64,000 bases of DNA, taken from positions 4,402,001 to 4,466,000 of the forward strand of contig NZ_CP152413.1 in the NCBI RefSeq assembly GCF_038967635.1. Reading direction: 5' to 3'. A program made the translations under genes and the position numbers. The notes under the pieces are model-generated. The model saw only the letters and a program-made list of their open reading frames with translations. It was not told the origin of the DNA and ran no database searches. This DNA is from Bradyrhizobium sp. B124 (GTDB lineage: Bacteria > Pseudomonadota > Alphaproteobacteria > Rhizobiales > Xanthobacteraceae). Of this stretch, positions 38,524 through 47,931 are shown piece after piece (the stretch's first letter is position 1; the number at the start of each line of letters is the position of its first letter).

Positions 38524-39672
38524 TCATACCGCGCGCGTCTTCAGCACGGTGGCGGCGGAGGCGTAGCCGCCGCGGGCGCCGTCGATGAAGTGGACGTGGT
38601 CGGCGCGCATCACCGACGGCGTGAAGCAGGTCATCATCGCGGCATCCTGCTCGTGCAGGCCGTAGCGCACGATGCCCTGCGCGGCGGCGGCAACCAGCCG
38701 CTGCTCGAGCTCGGCGGCGAGCTCCGGCGTGCAATCCAGGATCATGCGCAGGCCGTCGTCGAACTTACGGAAGTCGGAATTCTCGACCAGCTGCCGCACA
38801 TAGTTTTTCGGCACGAACTTGCCGACCGGGATATTGAACCGCATCAGCGTATAGGCCCACAGCGTGAACGCGAGCACCGTGGCACGGCGCAGTGCAAGCG
38901 AGCCACCGCGCCGCGCACGCGCCTCGTACTCCATTCCCTGAGGCGGCCAGCGCAGCGGCGGGCCATTTGCAGGCACCGGCCGTCCAGCCTCCGGGCTCTT
39001 CTCGACCAGCACGACAATATCCTCGATCACCTTGCGGAAGGACGCGGGATCGGCATCTTTCGCCGGCAGCACCAGCACCGAGAGGATGACGCCGCGCGCC
39101 GAGGGCATCACCTCGAAGTGGCAGGACAGGCCGGACAGATCGGGCTGCGTGCCCTCAGGCGCCGGATCGAGCGCGAACTCGCCGCGCTTCATCGCGGCAT
39201 CGGCAAACGCAAGACCGCCGCCGGAAAACATCGCATAGGACAGATTGGCCGACGGCCCGAAGCGCGCGACGCGCACGTCGGCGCCGGCGGCGCGGATCGC
39301 CGCGATCGGCACCAAGGCCACCCGCAGCACCAGATCGAGATCATCCCGCACCCAGCGCGCGGTCGCGGCCAGTGCCTCGCGCGCGCTGTCGAGATCGGCG
39401 GGCGCGACCGCGAAGCTCGCGCCATCGCCGCCGAACACGAACGGGAATTCGCGGCCATCCAGCGCATTGGTGACGGCGGCGACCACCGCGGCGCCGGCCA
39501 TGTTGACCGCCTTGTAGCGCTGCGCCGCGATCGCCTTGGTCGACTCGACGATATCGGCGACGCCGACCGTCCAGTCATCGGGCAATGGCGCATACAGCGC
39601 CGGATCCATCAGGCGCGCGAAGCCGCGAAACACCGGAATGCCACCGTAGAAGATCTCGCTGCCGCCAGCCAT
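38524..39672 (-). CDS. DUF3095 protein, cyclase-fold relative
   Basis: The 382-residue protein starts MAGGSEIFYGGIPVFRGFAR at ATG 39672. The N-terminal half has WTVGVADIVESTKAIAAQRY and FPFVFGGDGASFAVAPADLD. These resemble the first metal-binding strand and the GGDG turn of class III nucleotide cyclases. MSAR-type residues and a helical C-terminal half (YVRQLVENSDFRKFDDGLRM) match DUF3095. Catalysis has not been shown for the family to my knowledge. It is flanked by two repeats, with no operon partner. Confidence 0.82.
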   Translation of the reverse strand: MAGGSEIFYGGIPVFRGFARLMDPALYAPLPDDWTVGVADIVESTKAIAAQRYKAVNMAGAAVVAAVTNALDGREFPFVFGGDGASFAVAPADLDSAREALAATARWVRDDLDLVLRVALVPIAAIRAAGADVRVARFGPSANLSYAMFSGGGLAFADAAMKRGEFALDPAPEGTQPDLSGLSCHFEVMPSARGVILSVLVLPAKDADPASFRKVIEDIVVLVEKSPEAGRPVPANGPPLRWPPQGMEYEARARRGGSLALRRATVLAFTLWAYTLMRFNIPVGKFVPKNYVRQLVENSDFRKFDDGLRMILDCTPELAAELEQRLVAAAAQGIVRYGLHEQDAAMMTCFTPSVMRADHVHFIDGARGGYASAATVLKTRAV

Positions 39673-39760
39673 CGCAACGCCGCGCTGTTTCCGCCCTGAA
39701 GATGCTCTAGCAGATACGCAACGGTTTGGGACCGGGTTTTGGCAGCACGGACGGAGCGAA

Positions 39761-39872
39761 ATCCCGTCATCCTGAGGTGCGAGCGGAGCGAGCCTCGAAG
39801 GATGCACGGCCCGGGCCGGCGGCCGATTCATCCTTCGAGGCTCGCTCCGCTCGCACCTCAGGATGACGGGAT
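39761..39872. repeat. perfect 44-base inverted repeat
   Basis: Bases 39761-39804 (ATCCCGTCATCCTGAGGTGC through GAAGGATG) are exactly complementary to 39829-39872, with a 24-base GC-rich centre (CACGGCCCGGGCCGGCGGCC plus GATT). The same family occurs at 20205-20363 in a diverged form. It lies 19 bases beyond the htpG stop. Confidence 0.92.
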
Positions 39873-39891
39873 AAGAGGGCTACGAGTGCCC

Positions 39892-41754
39892 CTACTTCCC
39901 CAATCCCCGCAGCACGAGCTGGTTCATGCGGCTGGCGAAGGCGGCCGGGTCGTCGGGCATCTCGCCGTCGAGGATCTGCGCCTGCTCGAACAGCAGGAGC
40001 GACAGATCCTTCGCCTGCGCGCTGTCGGTCGCGAGCGCCGCGACCAGCGGATGGCGCAAATTGATCTCGAGGATCGGCTTGGTGATCTCACCGCGGTTCT
40101 GCTGGGCGAGCAGCCGCTCCAGCGCGCGGTCGCGCGCATCGCCGCCGGCGACCAGGCACGATGCGCTCTCGGTCAGCCGCTGCGAGGCACGGACATCGGA
40201 GACGCGCTCGCCGAGCGCGTCCTTGATCACGGCGATCGTGGTCGCGGCATCGGCAGCGGGCTCGTCCTTCTTGTCCTGCTTGTCGTCGGCGAGCGGGATC
40301 AGGCCGAAATCGACATCGCCCTGGCTCAGCGACTTCAGCGGCTTGCCGCCGAAGTCGAGCGGTGCCGAGGTCCAGAACGCATCGACGGGATCGGTCAGCA
40401 GCAGCACCTCGATGCCGCGGGCGCGTGCCGATTCCAGTTTCGGGTTCGACTTCAGCCGCTCGACGCTGTCGCCGACCAGATAATAGATCTCGGTCTGGTT
40501 CGGCTTGAAGTCGTCGACAACCTGCTTCAGCGAGCGCTTCTCGCCCGACGTCGTGGTGAAGCGCGCCAGCGCCAGCAGCTTTTCGCGGCGCTCGAAATCC
40601 TCCCACAGGCCTTCCTTGATGACCGGGCCGAACGCGTCCCAGATCTTGGTGAAGGTCTCCGGCTCCTTTTCGCCGAGCGTTTCCAGCTCGCCGATCACGC
40701 GGCTGGTGACGGCCTTGCGGATCTGGGCGAGCTGCGGATTGTTCTGCAGCATCTCGCGCGAGATGTTGAGCGGCAGGTCTTCGCTGTCGATCACGCCGCG
40801 GATGAAGCGCAAGTACGCGGGCAGCAGCTCGGCATCGTCGGCGATGAAGACGCGGCGGACATAGAGCTTGACCTTGCCCTTGCGTTCGACCTGGAACAGG
40901 TCGAACGGCTTTTGCGACGGCGCGAACAGCAGCACGGCATAGGACTGCCGGCCCTCGGCGCGGTAATGCAGCGTCATCGCCGGCTCGTCGAACGCACCCG
41001 CGATCTGCTTGTAGGCCTGCGCATAGTCCTCAGGCGTCAGCTCGGATTTCGAGCGCTGCCACAGCGCGCTCGCCGAATTGATCTGGCGCGGCTCGCCTTC
41101 CTCCGGCACCAGGAGGATCGGGAACTGGATGTTGTCGGAATATTCGCGGACGATGCGCTCGATCTCGTAAGCCTCGAGATATTTGGCGGCGTCCTTCTTC
41201 AGATGCAGCACGATCTCGGTACCGCGCGCGACGCGCTGGGCGGCCTCCTCGCTGGCCGGCGCGATCTCGAAACCGCTGCCGCCCTCCGACGACCATACCC
41301 AGACTTCATCCGAGCCGGCGCGGCGGCTGGTGACGACGATCTTCTCGGCGACCATGAAGGCGGCATAGAAGCCGACGCCGAACTGGCCGATCAGATTGGC
41401 GCCGTCCTTGGCCTCGGTGAGCTTCGACAGGAACGATCTGGTGCCGGAGCGCGCGATGGTGCCGAGATTGTCGATCAGCTCCTGACGCTCCATGCCGATG
41501 CCGGTATCGACCACGGACAACGTATTGGCCGCCTTGTTCGGGACGATCCTGATCTCCGGCGGCGTGCCGTCGGTGATCAGGCCGGGATTGGCGATCGCCT
41601 CATAGCGCAACTTGTCGCAGGCGTCGGATGCATTCGAGATCAGCTCGCGCAGGAAGATATCGGTCTCGGAATAGACCGAATGCACCATCAGGTGCAGCAA
41701 TTCGGCAACCTCGGCCTGGAACGGCTGGGATTCGGCGGCGGCGATTGTGGTCAT
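39892..41754 (-). CDS. htpG: molecular chaperone HtpG (Hsp90)
   Basis: From ATG 41754 ([20 protein letters not shown]) the product has 620 residues, a normal length. The N-terminal ATPase has [40 protein letters not shown] and [15 protein letters not shown]. The middle domain has [20 protein letters not shown] and [22 protein letters not shown]-terminal dimerisation domain follows. A longer reading to 41943 has no family support. A possible heat-shock promoter lies just upstream (41795-41822). Confidence 0.97.
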   Translation of the reverse strand: MTTIAAAESQPFQAEVAELLHLMVHSVYSETDIFLRELISNASDACDKLRYEAIANPGLITDGTPPEIRIVPNKAANTLSVVDTGIGMERQELIDNLGTIARSGTRSFLSKLTEAKDGANLIGQFGVGFYAAFMVAEKIVVTSRRAGSDEVWVWSSEGGSGFEIAPASEEAAQRVARGTEIVLHLKKDAAKYLEAYEIERIVREYSDNIQFPILLVPEEGEPRQINSASALWQRSKSELTPEDYAQAYKQIAGAFDEPAMTLHYRAEGRQSYAVLLFAPSQKPFDLFQVERKGKVKLYVRRVFIADDAELLPAYLRFIRGVIDSEDLPLNISREMLQNNPQLAQIRKAVTSRVIGELETLGEKEPETFTKIWDAFGPVIKEGLWEDFERREKLLALARFTTTSGEKRSLKQVVDDFKPNQTEIYYLVGDSVERLKSNPKLESARARGIEVLLLTDPVDAFWTSAPLDFGGKPLKSLSQGDVDFGLIPLADDKQDKKDEPAADAATTIAVIKDALGERVSDVRASQRLTESASCLVAGGDARDRALERLLAQQNRGEITKPILEINLRHPLVAALATDSAQAKDLSLLLFEQAQILDGEMPDDPAAFASRMNQLVLRGLGK

Positions 41755-41794
41755 GCAGAAACTCGGACAAACGGTAGGTGGCGGGAAAGCCCTG

Positions 41795-41822
41795 ATATAG
41801 CGCGATCGCGCCGCCTGGCAAG
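41795..41822 (-). promoter_or_regulatory. possible sigma-32-type promoter of htpG
   Basis: On the minus strand, CTTG (41822-41819) and CTATAT (41800-41795) are 18 bases apart and end 41 bases upstream of the htpG start. This loosely resembles alphaproteobacterial RpoH promoters (CTTG... then CCTATNT-like). Only eyeballed. Confidence 0.35.
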
Positions 41823-41839
41823 ACGAGCGGGGGGAACCG

Positions 41840-42646
41840 TCAGTCCGAGATCGCGGCGAGATAGCGCTCGACCGAACGGTCGAACGCCGCCTTGGCATCG
41901 GTTGCGATGTTCTTGCCCCACCAGGCGCCGTAGATCCGATCATACGCCAGCGGCGCGACCGTGCGCGCGATGCGGCGGACTGATGAAGCGTTGAGCGGGA
42001 TGTAGTTTGGGTAGGAATACATGAAGCTGACCGAGCGGCGGTCCATCGCCACCATCGCGATGTCCCCGGTCAGGAGCGCGCCGCGGCCGTCCGCCCCCTG
42101 GCGCCAATGCAGCATGGTGGCGCCGGCGAAATGGCCGCCGCCGCGCACCAGCAGGATATCATCGGAGATGCGATGGCTGTCGCCCTGCCACGGCACGATC
42201 GACGAGTAAGGCCGCGTCACCCATTGCGCATCGTCGCCATGCAGATAGACCGGCGCATCGTCGAACGCCGCGCTCCAGTCGGCGACCGCGCCATAGTAAT
42301 GCGGGTGCGAGATCGCGATCGCCTTCAGCCCGCCGAGCGACCTGACATGCGCGATCGCCTCCGCGGTCGCCAGCGGCACGCAGTCCCACATCACGCAGCC
42401 GCCGCGGTCCGGCACCAAGAGCGCACGCTGCCCGATCGCAAAGGACGGCTCGAGCGCCAATCCAACCAGACCGAGATCGTCGCGCCAGACCAGCTTATGC
42501 CGCAGCGCCAGTTCCTCGCGCGTCAGCCAGACCTGTCCCTTCCAGTTCACATACTGCCGCTCGTCCTCGCAGATCGGGCAGGATGACGGCGGCGCCGCGG
42601 TTTCAGGAAATTGCGCGCCGCATTGTTCGCAAGTCCAGAGAGGCAT
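41840..42646 (-). CDS. metallo-beta-lactamase-fold protein with N-terminal zinc ribbon
   Basis: From ATG 42646 ([20 protein letters not shown]) the product has 268 residues. A short zinc ribbon comes first (CEQC...CPIC, residues ~5-28). The MBL-like domain follows. The first metal motif is [13 protein letters not shown], where the usual HxHxDH is HPHYYG, so the second site is altered. Later candidate ligands lie in [15 protein letters not shown] and [13 protein letters not shown]. Related bacterial and fungal proteins with HPHFY motifs exist, but their substrates are unknown to me. Confidence 0.82.
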   Translation of the reverse strand: MPLWTCEQCGAQFPETAAPPSSCPICEDERQYVNWKGQVWLTREELALRHKLVWRDDLGLVGLALEPSFAIGQRALLVPDRGGCVMWDCVPLATAEAIAHVRSLGGLKAIAISHPHYYGAVADWSAAFDDAPVYLHGDDAQWVTRPYSSIVPWQGDSHRISDDILLVRGGGHFAGATMLHWRQGADGRGALLTGDIAMVAMDRRSVSFMYSYPNYIPLNASSVRRIARTVAPLAYDRIYGAWWGKNIATDAKAAFDRSVERYLAAISD

Positions 42647-42706
42647 CGAGACCACACGCGTTGGGATGAAGCTGATCCCCTGATCTACGTCAGCAGCGCA
42701 ACGCGT

Positions 42707-43687
42707 TCAATGCCGGCGCCCAAGTTCCATCTGCATCTCCACTGGAGCCGCGCCGAACTTCCGGCGGAACGCGCGGTGGAAATAGGACAGGTCGTTGAAG
42801 CCGACCGTATAGGCGATATCGCTGACCTTGCGGCCGGCGCCCTGCGCATGCAGCAGCAGCCGGCGTGCCAGCAGCAGGCGCTGCTCCAGGACATATTCCG
42901 AGAACGTGGTCCCTTCGGACGCGAACAGGCGTTGCGCTTGGCGCGTGCTCAGCGCGTTCGCCCTTGCTATGGCCTCGATCGTGAGCTTGCCATTGTCGAG
43001 ATTCTTCAGAACATCGGCCTTCATCAGATCGAGCCGCGCCTTCGCCACGCCGTCCCTTGCGGCGAGCTCCTTCTGCTCGGCACTGCTGCCGAGCACGAGG
43101 CCGACCAGATCGGCCAGATGATGCGCCGCCGCCTGCTGGCCCGGCACGTCGAGATCGCCGGCAAGCTCGGTGCAGAGCGCCGAATAGCGCTCGATCATCG
43201 CGCTCAACGCCGGCTCGCGCCCGAGCGGGCGCGCCAGTTGCGTCTCCGCCATGGGGGCGACCTGGAGCAATAGGCGCCGCGGAAACCGCGTCGTCGTAAA
43301 GTTGCCGGACTGGGTGAGATCGGCGGTGCCGATGATATTCATCTCGGTGAGGCACATCTGGCCGCGCTTAAGCTCGATCGCCTTGCTGCCTTGTGTGACC
43401 TGCACCATGCCGCGCGTCGCTGATATCAGCACCAAATCGTCGCAGCCGTCGCTCAGAAGCGCGCGGGTACGCGCAAAGCGGGCCGAGCCGCCGCGCGGCG
43501 TCGCGATCGCGACCGAATGCAGCAGCGTGAATTCGTTGTGGCAATCGATGCGGTTGTCGTCGGTCGGTCCGACGTCGAGCCGGCAGAAGCCGCGGCAGAT
43601 GCCCTCGCGCCACGCTTCATAGGCCGGGCCTTTCGCCAGCCCGTGATGGAAGATCGAGAACCGGTTGGGCACCTGTGTCTCGGACAT
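42707..43687 (-). CDS. AraC family transcriptional regulator
   Basis: The 326-residue product has an N-terminal AraC-binding-like domain with RGGSARFARTRALLSDGCDD and LVLISATRGMVQVTQGSKAI. Its C-terminal double helix-turn-helix (~220-320) has LTIEAIARANALSTRQAQRL and VSDIAYTVGFNDLSYFHRAF. It belongs to the branch with the NFTTTRFPRRLLL core, similar to regulators of catabolic operons. It is divergent from a sigma-factor gene with a 174-base gap, so the two may share a control region. Confidence 0.92.
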   Translation of the reverse strand: MSETQVPNRFSIFHHGLAKGPAYEAWREGICRGFCRLDVGPTDDNRIDCHNEFTLLHSVAIATPRGGSARFARTRALLSDGCDDLVLISATRGMVQVTQGSKAIELKRGQMCLTEMNIIGTADLTQSGNFTTTRFPRRLLLQVAPMAETQLARPLGREPALSAMIERYSALCTELAGDLDVPGQQAAAHHLADLVGLVLGSSAEQKELAARDGVAKARLDLMKADVLKNLDNGKLTIEAIARANALSTRQAQRLFASEGTTFSEYVLEQRLLLARRLLLHAQGAGRKVSDIAYTVGFNDLSYFHRAFRRKFGAAPVEMQMELGRRH

Positions 43688-43861
43688 GATCCGTGCTCCG
43701 AAAGCGCGATCGATCGAAACGAGGCGACGAACGATCGCGTTCTTCCCGGCGTGCGCATGTCGTTCCTGTCCCTACGCTTGGCGCGACGGTCCACGACTCC
43801 GGCGGGGAGCCTGATACCACTCCGCCGATTGACGGTAAAGCTATTCACGAGATGCAACCCT

Positions 43862-44434
43862 ATGATGCGTGGTGCGAAAGCCGGGAATAAAACGGCGCAG
43901 CAGTTTCGTGACGCCGCCCTGCCATGGCTCGACGATGCCTATGCGTTCGCCCAGGTGCTGATGCGAACCGAGGCGGACGCCGAACAGGCGGTGCAGGACT
44001 GCTACCTGCGCGCACTGCGCCAGTTCGGCGGCTTTCGCGGCACCGCCATCAGGCCGTGGCTGCTCGCGATCCTCAAAGCCGTCTGCCAGGAAAAACTTGG
44101 CGAGGAGCTCGGCCGCCGCGGCTCGCCCACGGACGATGCCGGCACCAAGGAAACGTCCAGCCGGCGCGCCCCGGCGACGATCCGGCAACTCGTCGACGAC
44201 CTGCCCGCGCCGCTCGGCGAGGTCATCGCACTGCGCGAAATGATCGATCTCTCCTACAAGGAGATCGCCGAAGTCACCGGCGTTCCCGTCACCACCGTGA
44301 TGGCGCGGATCGCGGAGGCCCGCGGCCTGCTGCTCGCAGCGCGGCGAGCGGCACAAGCGTCCGCGACACCAGCGGCGGCGAGGCCCGCGGGCGGTGCGGC
44401 AAAACTGACGGTCTACCGCCCGAACGCCTGTTGA
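43862..44434 (+). CDS. ECF-type RNA polymerase sigma factor
   Basis: From ATG 43862 (MMRGAKAGNKTAQQFRDAAL) the product has 190 residues. Region 2 includes LPWLDDAYAFAQVLMRTEAD, AEQAVQDCYLRALRQFGGFR and IRPWLLAILKAVCQEK. Region 4 includes LPAPLGEVIALREMIDLSYK, EIAEVTGVPVTTVMARIAEA and RGLLLAARR. The start is uncertain because no strong ribosome site is visible, and the frame is open upstream to 43517. No anti-sigma factor is adjacent. Its 3' end overlaps the asparaginase gene by 22 bases, tail to tail. Confidence 0.87.
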   Translation: MMRGAKAGNKTAQQFRDAALPWLDDAYAFAQVLMRTEADAEQAVQDCYLRALRQFGGFRGTAIRPWLLAILKAVCQEKLGEELGRRGSPTDDAGTKETSSRRAPATIRQLVDDLPAPLGEVIALREMIDLSYKEIAEVTGVPVTTVMARIAEARGLLLAARRAAQASATPAAARPAGGAAKLTVYRPNAC

Positions 44435-45513
44435 ACCGCCGAGGACTCGGTGACGCCGTTGGCGATCAGGAGCTCAAGCAGGACGCGCGCCTTCTGCGGA
44501 TTGAGATCGAGCGAGACGGCGAAGCCGAGCTTGTCGTCCTCGACCTCGACGTTGCGGTTGACATAGCCCGAGCCGACCCGGGTCGAGCGCACCACCACGA
44601 CACCCTGCTTCGCCGCGGCCGCCAGCGCATCGATCGCGCCCTTCGATGAATTGCCGTCACCGACGCCGGCCAGCACGATGCCCTTGGCGCCGCGCTTGAC
44701 CGCATCCTCGACCTCCGCGGCATCCATGTTGGCGTGCGAATAGATGATGTCGACCCGCGGCAAGGGCGGCGCGTCCGGCAGCTTCAGCTTGGCAGTTTTG
44801 ACCGGTGCAGCCGGTTGCAGGAAGCGCAGCGAGCCGGTGTCGACATAACCGACCGGACCGGCGTCGGGCGAACGGAACGTATCGACGCTGGTGGTATTGG
44901 TCTTCTGCACCCAGCGCGCGGCATGGATGGTGTCGTTGAGCACCACGAGCACGCCGCGGCCGCGGGATTCCGGCGCCGATGCGACCCGCATCGCCTCGTA
45001 GAGATTGGCCGGGCCATCGGCCCCGATCGCGGTCGATGGCCGCATCGATCCGACCAACACGACCGGCATGTCGGTGTCCAGCACGTTTTGCAGGAAGAAC
45101 GCCGTCTCCTCCATCGTGTCGGTGCCATGCGTGATGACGACGCCGTCGACTTCCTTGTTGTCGATCGCCGCGCGGATGCGCTTGACAAGGTCGAACCAGA
45201 CCTTGTCATTCATGTCCTGCGAGCCGATCGACGAGATCTGCTCGGCCGAGATCTGGGCGAGTTTGTCGATGCCTGGAATGGCGGCGATCAGGTTCGCCGC
45301 GCTGACCTTGCCCGAATCATAGGCATTGCCGGCGCGTGCATTGGCCTGGCCCGCGATGGTGCCGCCGGTGCCGAGCACGAGCACGCGGGCCAGCGCATCG
45401 CCGGCAGGCGATCGTTGTGCAATAGCCGGCGACGCAAGCCCGATCACAAGGGCTGCGGCAACGCCGACGATGGTGCGTGCGGAACGAGCCGATCGAAACG
45501 AGTGCAGCGTCAT
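44413..45513 (-). CDS. ansB: periplasmic type II L-asparaginase
   Basis: The 366-residue product starts at ATG 45513 after GGGGGAAGA. It has a signal peptide (ARTIVGVAAALVIGLASPAIAQ). Active-site motifs are complete: VLGTGGTIAGQA with the nucleophilic Thr, and VVITHGTDTMEETAFFLQ with the second Thr, Asp and the start of the Lys loop (VGSMRPSTAIGADGPANLYE). It hydrolyses asparagine to aspartate and ammonia in the periplasm. It is a single gene whose 3' end overlaps the sigma factor by 22 bases. Confidence 0.96.
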   Translation of the reverse strand: MTLHSFRSARSARTIVGVAAALVIGLASPAIAQRSPAGDALARVLVLGTGGTIAGQANARAGNAYDSGKVSAANLIAAIPGIDKLAQISAEQISSIGSQDMNDKVWFDLVKRIRAAIDNKEVDGVVITHGTDTMEETAFFLQNVLDTDMPVVLVGSMRPSTAIGADGPANLYEAMRVASAPESRGRGVLVVLNDTIHAARWVQKTNTTSVDTFRSPDAGPVGYVDTGSLRFLQPAAPVKTAKLKLPDAPPLPRVDIIYSHANMDAAEVEDAVKRGAKGIVLAGVGDGNSSKGAIDALAAAAKQGVVVVRSTRVGSGYVNRNVEVEDDKLGFAVSLDLNPQKARVLLELLIANGVTESSAVQQAFGR

Positions 45514-45739
45514 TTCTTCCCCCAGCGACAGATTGTCTAGTCACAACTCGTGGTTTTATCGCGCAAGAAATGGACAAACTTGCGGCGGAAAGCATTGGGG
45601 CAAGATTCCGACATTCCCGGCCGCTCTCACCCAGTACCCCGGGAACACCGCCTTGTTCGCCGGCGTTCCTGCAAAATGTTGACACCGCCGGAATGGCGGC
45701 GCACATTTTTTCGAAGATTATTCGAAATATGGACCCGCC

Positions 45740-46912
45740 ATGCATTTCGAGCTTCCCGACGATCTCCACGTTCTGCAAAGCCGGGTGCGCGAATTCGTGC
45801 GCAGCGAGCTCAAGCCCCACGATGCCGCGATCGAGGCAACCGGCGAGGTGCCGGAGAGTGCGATGGCCGGCCTGCGCAAGATGGGATTGTTCGGCACCAA
45901 CACGCCGAAGCAATTTGGCGGGCTCGGCCTCTCGATGCTCGGCAGCTGTATCGTGATCGAGGAGCTCGCGAAGGCGCACGCCGCCTTCTACTATCTGATC
46001 GGGGTGAACGTTCATATCGGCTCGAAGGCGATCGAGTTCTTCGCGCAGCCTGGGGTTCGCGACAGATGGTTGCCCGAGCTCGCCAGCGGCCGCATGATCG
46101 GCGCCTTCGCGCTGACCGAGCCGAGCGCCGGATCGGATGCCGCCCGCATCCAGACCAGGGCGCGGCGCGACGGCGATCATTACGTGCTCGACGGCCGCAA
46201 GACCTACATTACCAATGCGCCGGTCGCCGGCGTCTTCACGGTGTTCGCCACGCTCGACCCGTCCGCGGGCGCGAAGGGCATTGCGGCGTTTGTCGTGGAC
46301 GCGAAGACGCCGGGCCTTTCCATCGGCCGCCTGGTCGAGATGGCCGCCGGCCGCGGCTCAGCGCATGCCGAGGTGGACTTCGAGGACTGCCGCGTTCCGC
46401 GCGAAAACATGCTCGGCCAGGAGGGTGAAGGATTTGCCATCGCGATGCGGTGCCTGGATGCCGGGCGCACGCATTGGGGCGCCTATTGCGTCGGCGCAGC
46501 GAGCCAGCTGCTGGACTACGCGCTCGATCATGTCTCGGAGCGCGAGACGTTCGGGCGCAAGCTGCGCGACCATCAAGGCATCGAGTGGCAGATCGCCGAC
46601 ATGGCGAGCGCGCTGCATGCCGCGCGCCTGGTCGCCTATGAGGCGGCCTGGCGCTACGACCAGGGCGACGCCGCCGCCCGCACCGCCGCGGCGGCACTGT
46701 CCAAATATACCGGCGCCGACATGGTGCAGCGGGTGGCCGACATGACCATGCAGCTGTTCGGTGGTGCCGGTTATTCCAGGGACCTGCCGATCGAGCGGAT
46801 CTGGCGGGAAACGAGGGTGGTCCGCATTCTGGATGGCACATCCGAGATCATGCGGCAGATCATCGCCCGCAACGCGTTCCGCAACCATGAACGGCGGAAC
46901 GCGCCAATCTGA
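45740..46912 (+). CDS. acyl-CoA dehydrogenase family protein
   Basis: The 390-residue flavoprotein has the standard fold: FVRSELKPHDAAIEATGEVP, FGGLGLSMLGSCIVIEELAK, FALTEPSAGSDAARIQTRAR (FAD/substrate region), KTYITNAPVAGVFTVFATLD, RETFGRKLRDHQGIEWQIAD and MTMQLFGGAGYSRDLPIERI. The position usually held by the catalytic Glu (YEGT in medium-chain enzymes) reads ILDGTSEIMRQ, i.e. Asp. The helix-G alternative (Glu in isovaleryl-CoA type) reads CLDAGRT. Either Asp is the base or the substrate differs. A TetR gene follows 72 bases downstream. Confidence 0.93.
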   Translation: MHFELPDDLHVLQSRVREFVRSELKPHDAAIEATGEVPESAMAGLRKMGLFGTNTPKQFGGLGLSMLGSCIVIEELAKAHAAFYYLIGVNVHIGSKAIEFFAQPGVRDRWLPELASGRMIGAFALTEPSAGSDAARIQTRARRDGDHYVLDGRKTYITNAPVAGVFTVFATLDPSAGAKGIAAFVVDAKTPGLSIGRLVEMAAGRGSAHAEVDFEDCRVPRENMLGQEGEGFAIAMRCLDAGRTHWGAYCVGAASQLLDYALDHVSERETFGRKLRDHQGIEWQIADMASALHAARLVAYEAAWRYDQGDAAARTAAAALSKYTGADMVQRVADMTMQLFGGAGYSRDLPIERIWRETRVVRILDGTSEIMRQIIARNAFRNHERRNAPI

Positions 46913-46984
46913 CAACGGCCTCTTCCACTTTATGTTGCAATAGTTCTTGGTGATCCACTTCCGCTGTCTTACTGTTTTTGCGGG

Positions 46985-47611
46985 ATGGAGAAGGAAGTGG
47001 CTTCGGGGACGACGCTCAAGCTCAAGCAACAACGCAGCCGCGATCGGCGCGAGCAGATCCTCTCGGCAGCGACCAAGCTGTTCGGCCAGCGGGGCATCGA
47101 CGGCACCTCGCTCACCGAGATCGCTACCGTCGCGAAAGTACCGCTCTCCAGCATCTACGATTATTTCGAGGACAAGCGCGCGCTGGTGCTGGATGTGCCC
47201 GAGGGCAATTTCGAAGCGTTGTATCAGAAGACCGAGCCGCTGCTGGTGAAGGGCGGCGACCCCGTCGAGCAGCTTCGCATCATCTTCCTGACCAACTTCC
47301 AGTACATCAAGGACAACCCGAGCTGGGGCCGCGTGTTCTTCCTGGAGATATGGCCGAGCGTCCTTGCCGCCGAGCCGCGGGTCAAGAAGGCGGTCGACAA
47401 ATATGCGCTGCGCTACGTGCAGCTGATCAAGCAGGCGATCCGCGCCGGCACCTATCGCCGCAACCTCGATCCCTACACCGCGATGTCGCTGATGATGGGC
47501 GGCATGTGCCACCTGACCGCGGTCTGGCTGCTCTATGGCCGCAAATACGATCTGGTGAAGAAGGGCAAGACGCTGTTCACCACGCTGCACAACGGGTTCG
47601 TTCAGCGTTAG
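46985..47611 (+). CDS. TetR family transcriptional regulator
   Basis: The 208-residue product has its helix-turn-helix at residues ~20-65: DRREQILSAATKLFGQRGID, TSLTEIATVAKVPLSSIYDY and FEDKRALVLDVPEGNF. The ligand domain has a TetR_C-like layout (YIKDNPSWGRVFFLEIWPSV, then IKQAIRAGTYRRNLDPYTAM). It lies downstream of, and in the same direction as, the acyl-CoA dehydrogenase gene. It is probably a local regulator of that gene, as in fatty-acid or isoprenoid-catabolism units; this is inferred from position only. Confidence 0.9.
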   Translation: MEKEVASGTTLKLKQQRSRDRREQILSAATKLFGQRGIDGTSLTEIATVAKVPLSSIYDYFEDKRALVLDVPEGNFEALYQKTEPLLVKGGDPVEQLRIIFLTNFQYIKDNPSWGRVFFLEIWPSVLAAEPRVKKAVDKYALRYVQLIKQAIRAGTYRRNLDPYTAMSLMMGGMCHLTAVWLLYGRKYDLVKKGKTLFTTLHNGFVQR

Positions 47612-47931
47612 CTGCGCCGGTGCGCGGCTCCAACTCTCGTAGGATGGGTAGAGCGCAGCGAAACCCATCATTCGTTAGGCCGGCACGGAGTGATGGGTTT
47701 CGCTGCGCTCTACCCATCCTACGCTACCATACTATGCACCAGGAATCGTCATGCCCGGCGTTGGCTTCGGCGGCACGAATGATTTGAGGCCAAATTCAGC
47801 ACTGTTTGACCTGCCGTCGAGACGATCCCTTTCCCAGAAAACCAATACACAACCGTCGAAATCCTGTTCTAGTATGATGCGATGGGCGACCCGCGGATGG
47901 ACTCGCGGGCACTGGGGATGGGAGCGAACCG
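47612..47931 (+). other. 320-base intergenic region before opgC
   Basis: Apart from the 86-base inverted repeat at 47638-47723, I see no gene. The part from ~47790 to 47880 is A+T richer and probably contains the opgC promoter. Confidence 0.45.
47638..47723. repeat. perfect 33-base inverted repeat
   Basis: CGTAGGATGGGTAGAGCGCA and GCGAAACCCATCA on the left (47638-47670) are exactly complementary to 47691-47723, with a 20-base centre. This family (TAGGATGGGTAGAGCGCAGCG) is an interspersed intergenic element of Bradyrhizobium. It sits just after the TetR stop and could act as a terminator-like structure. Confidence 0.92.
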
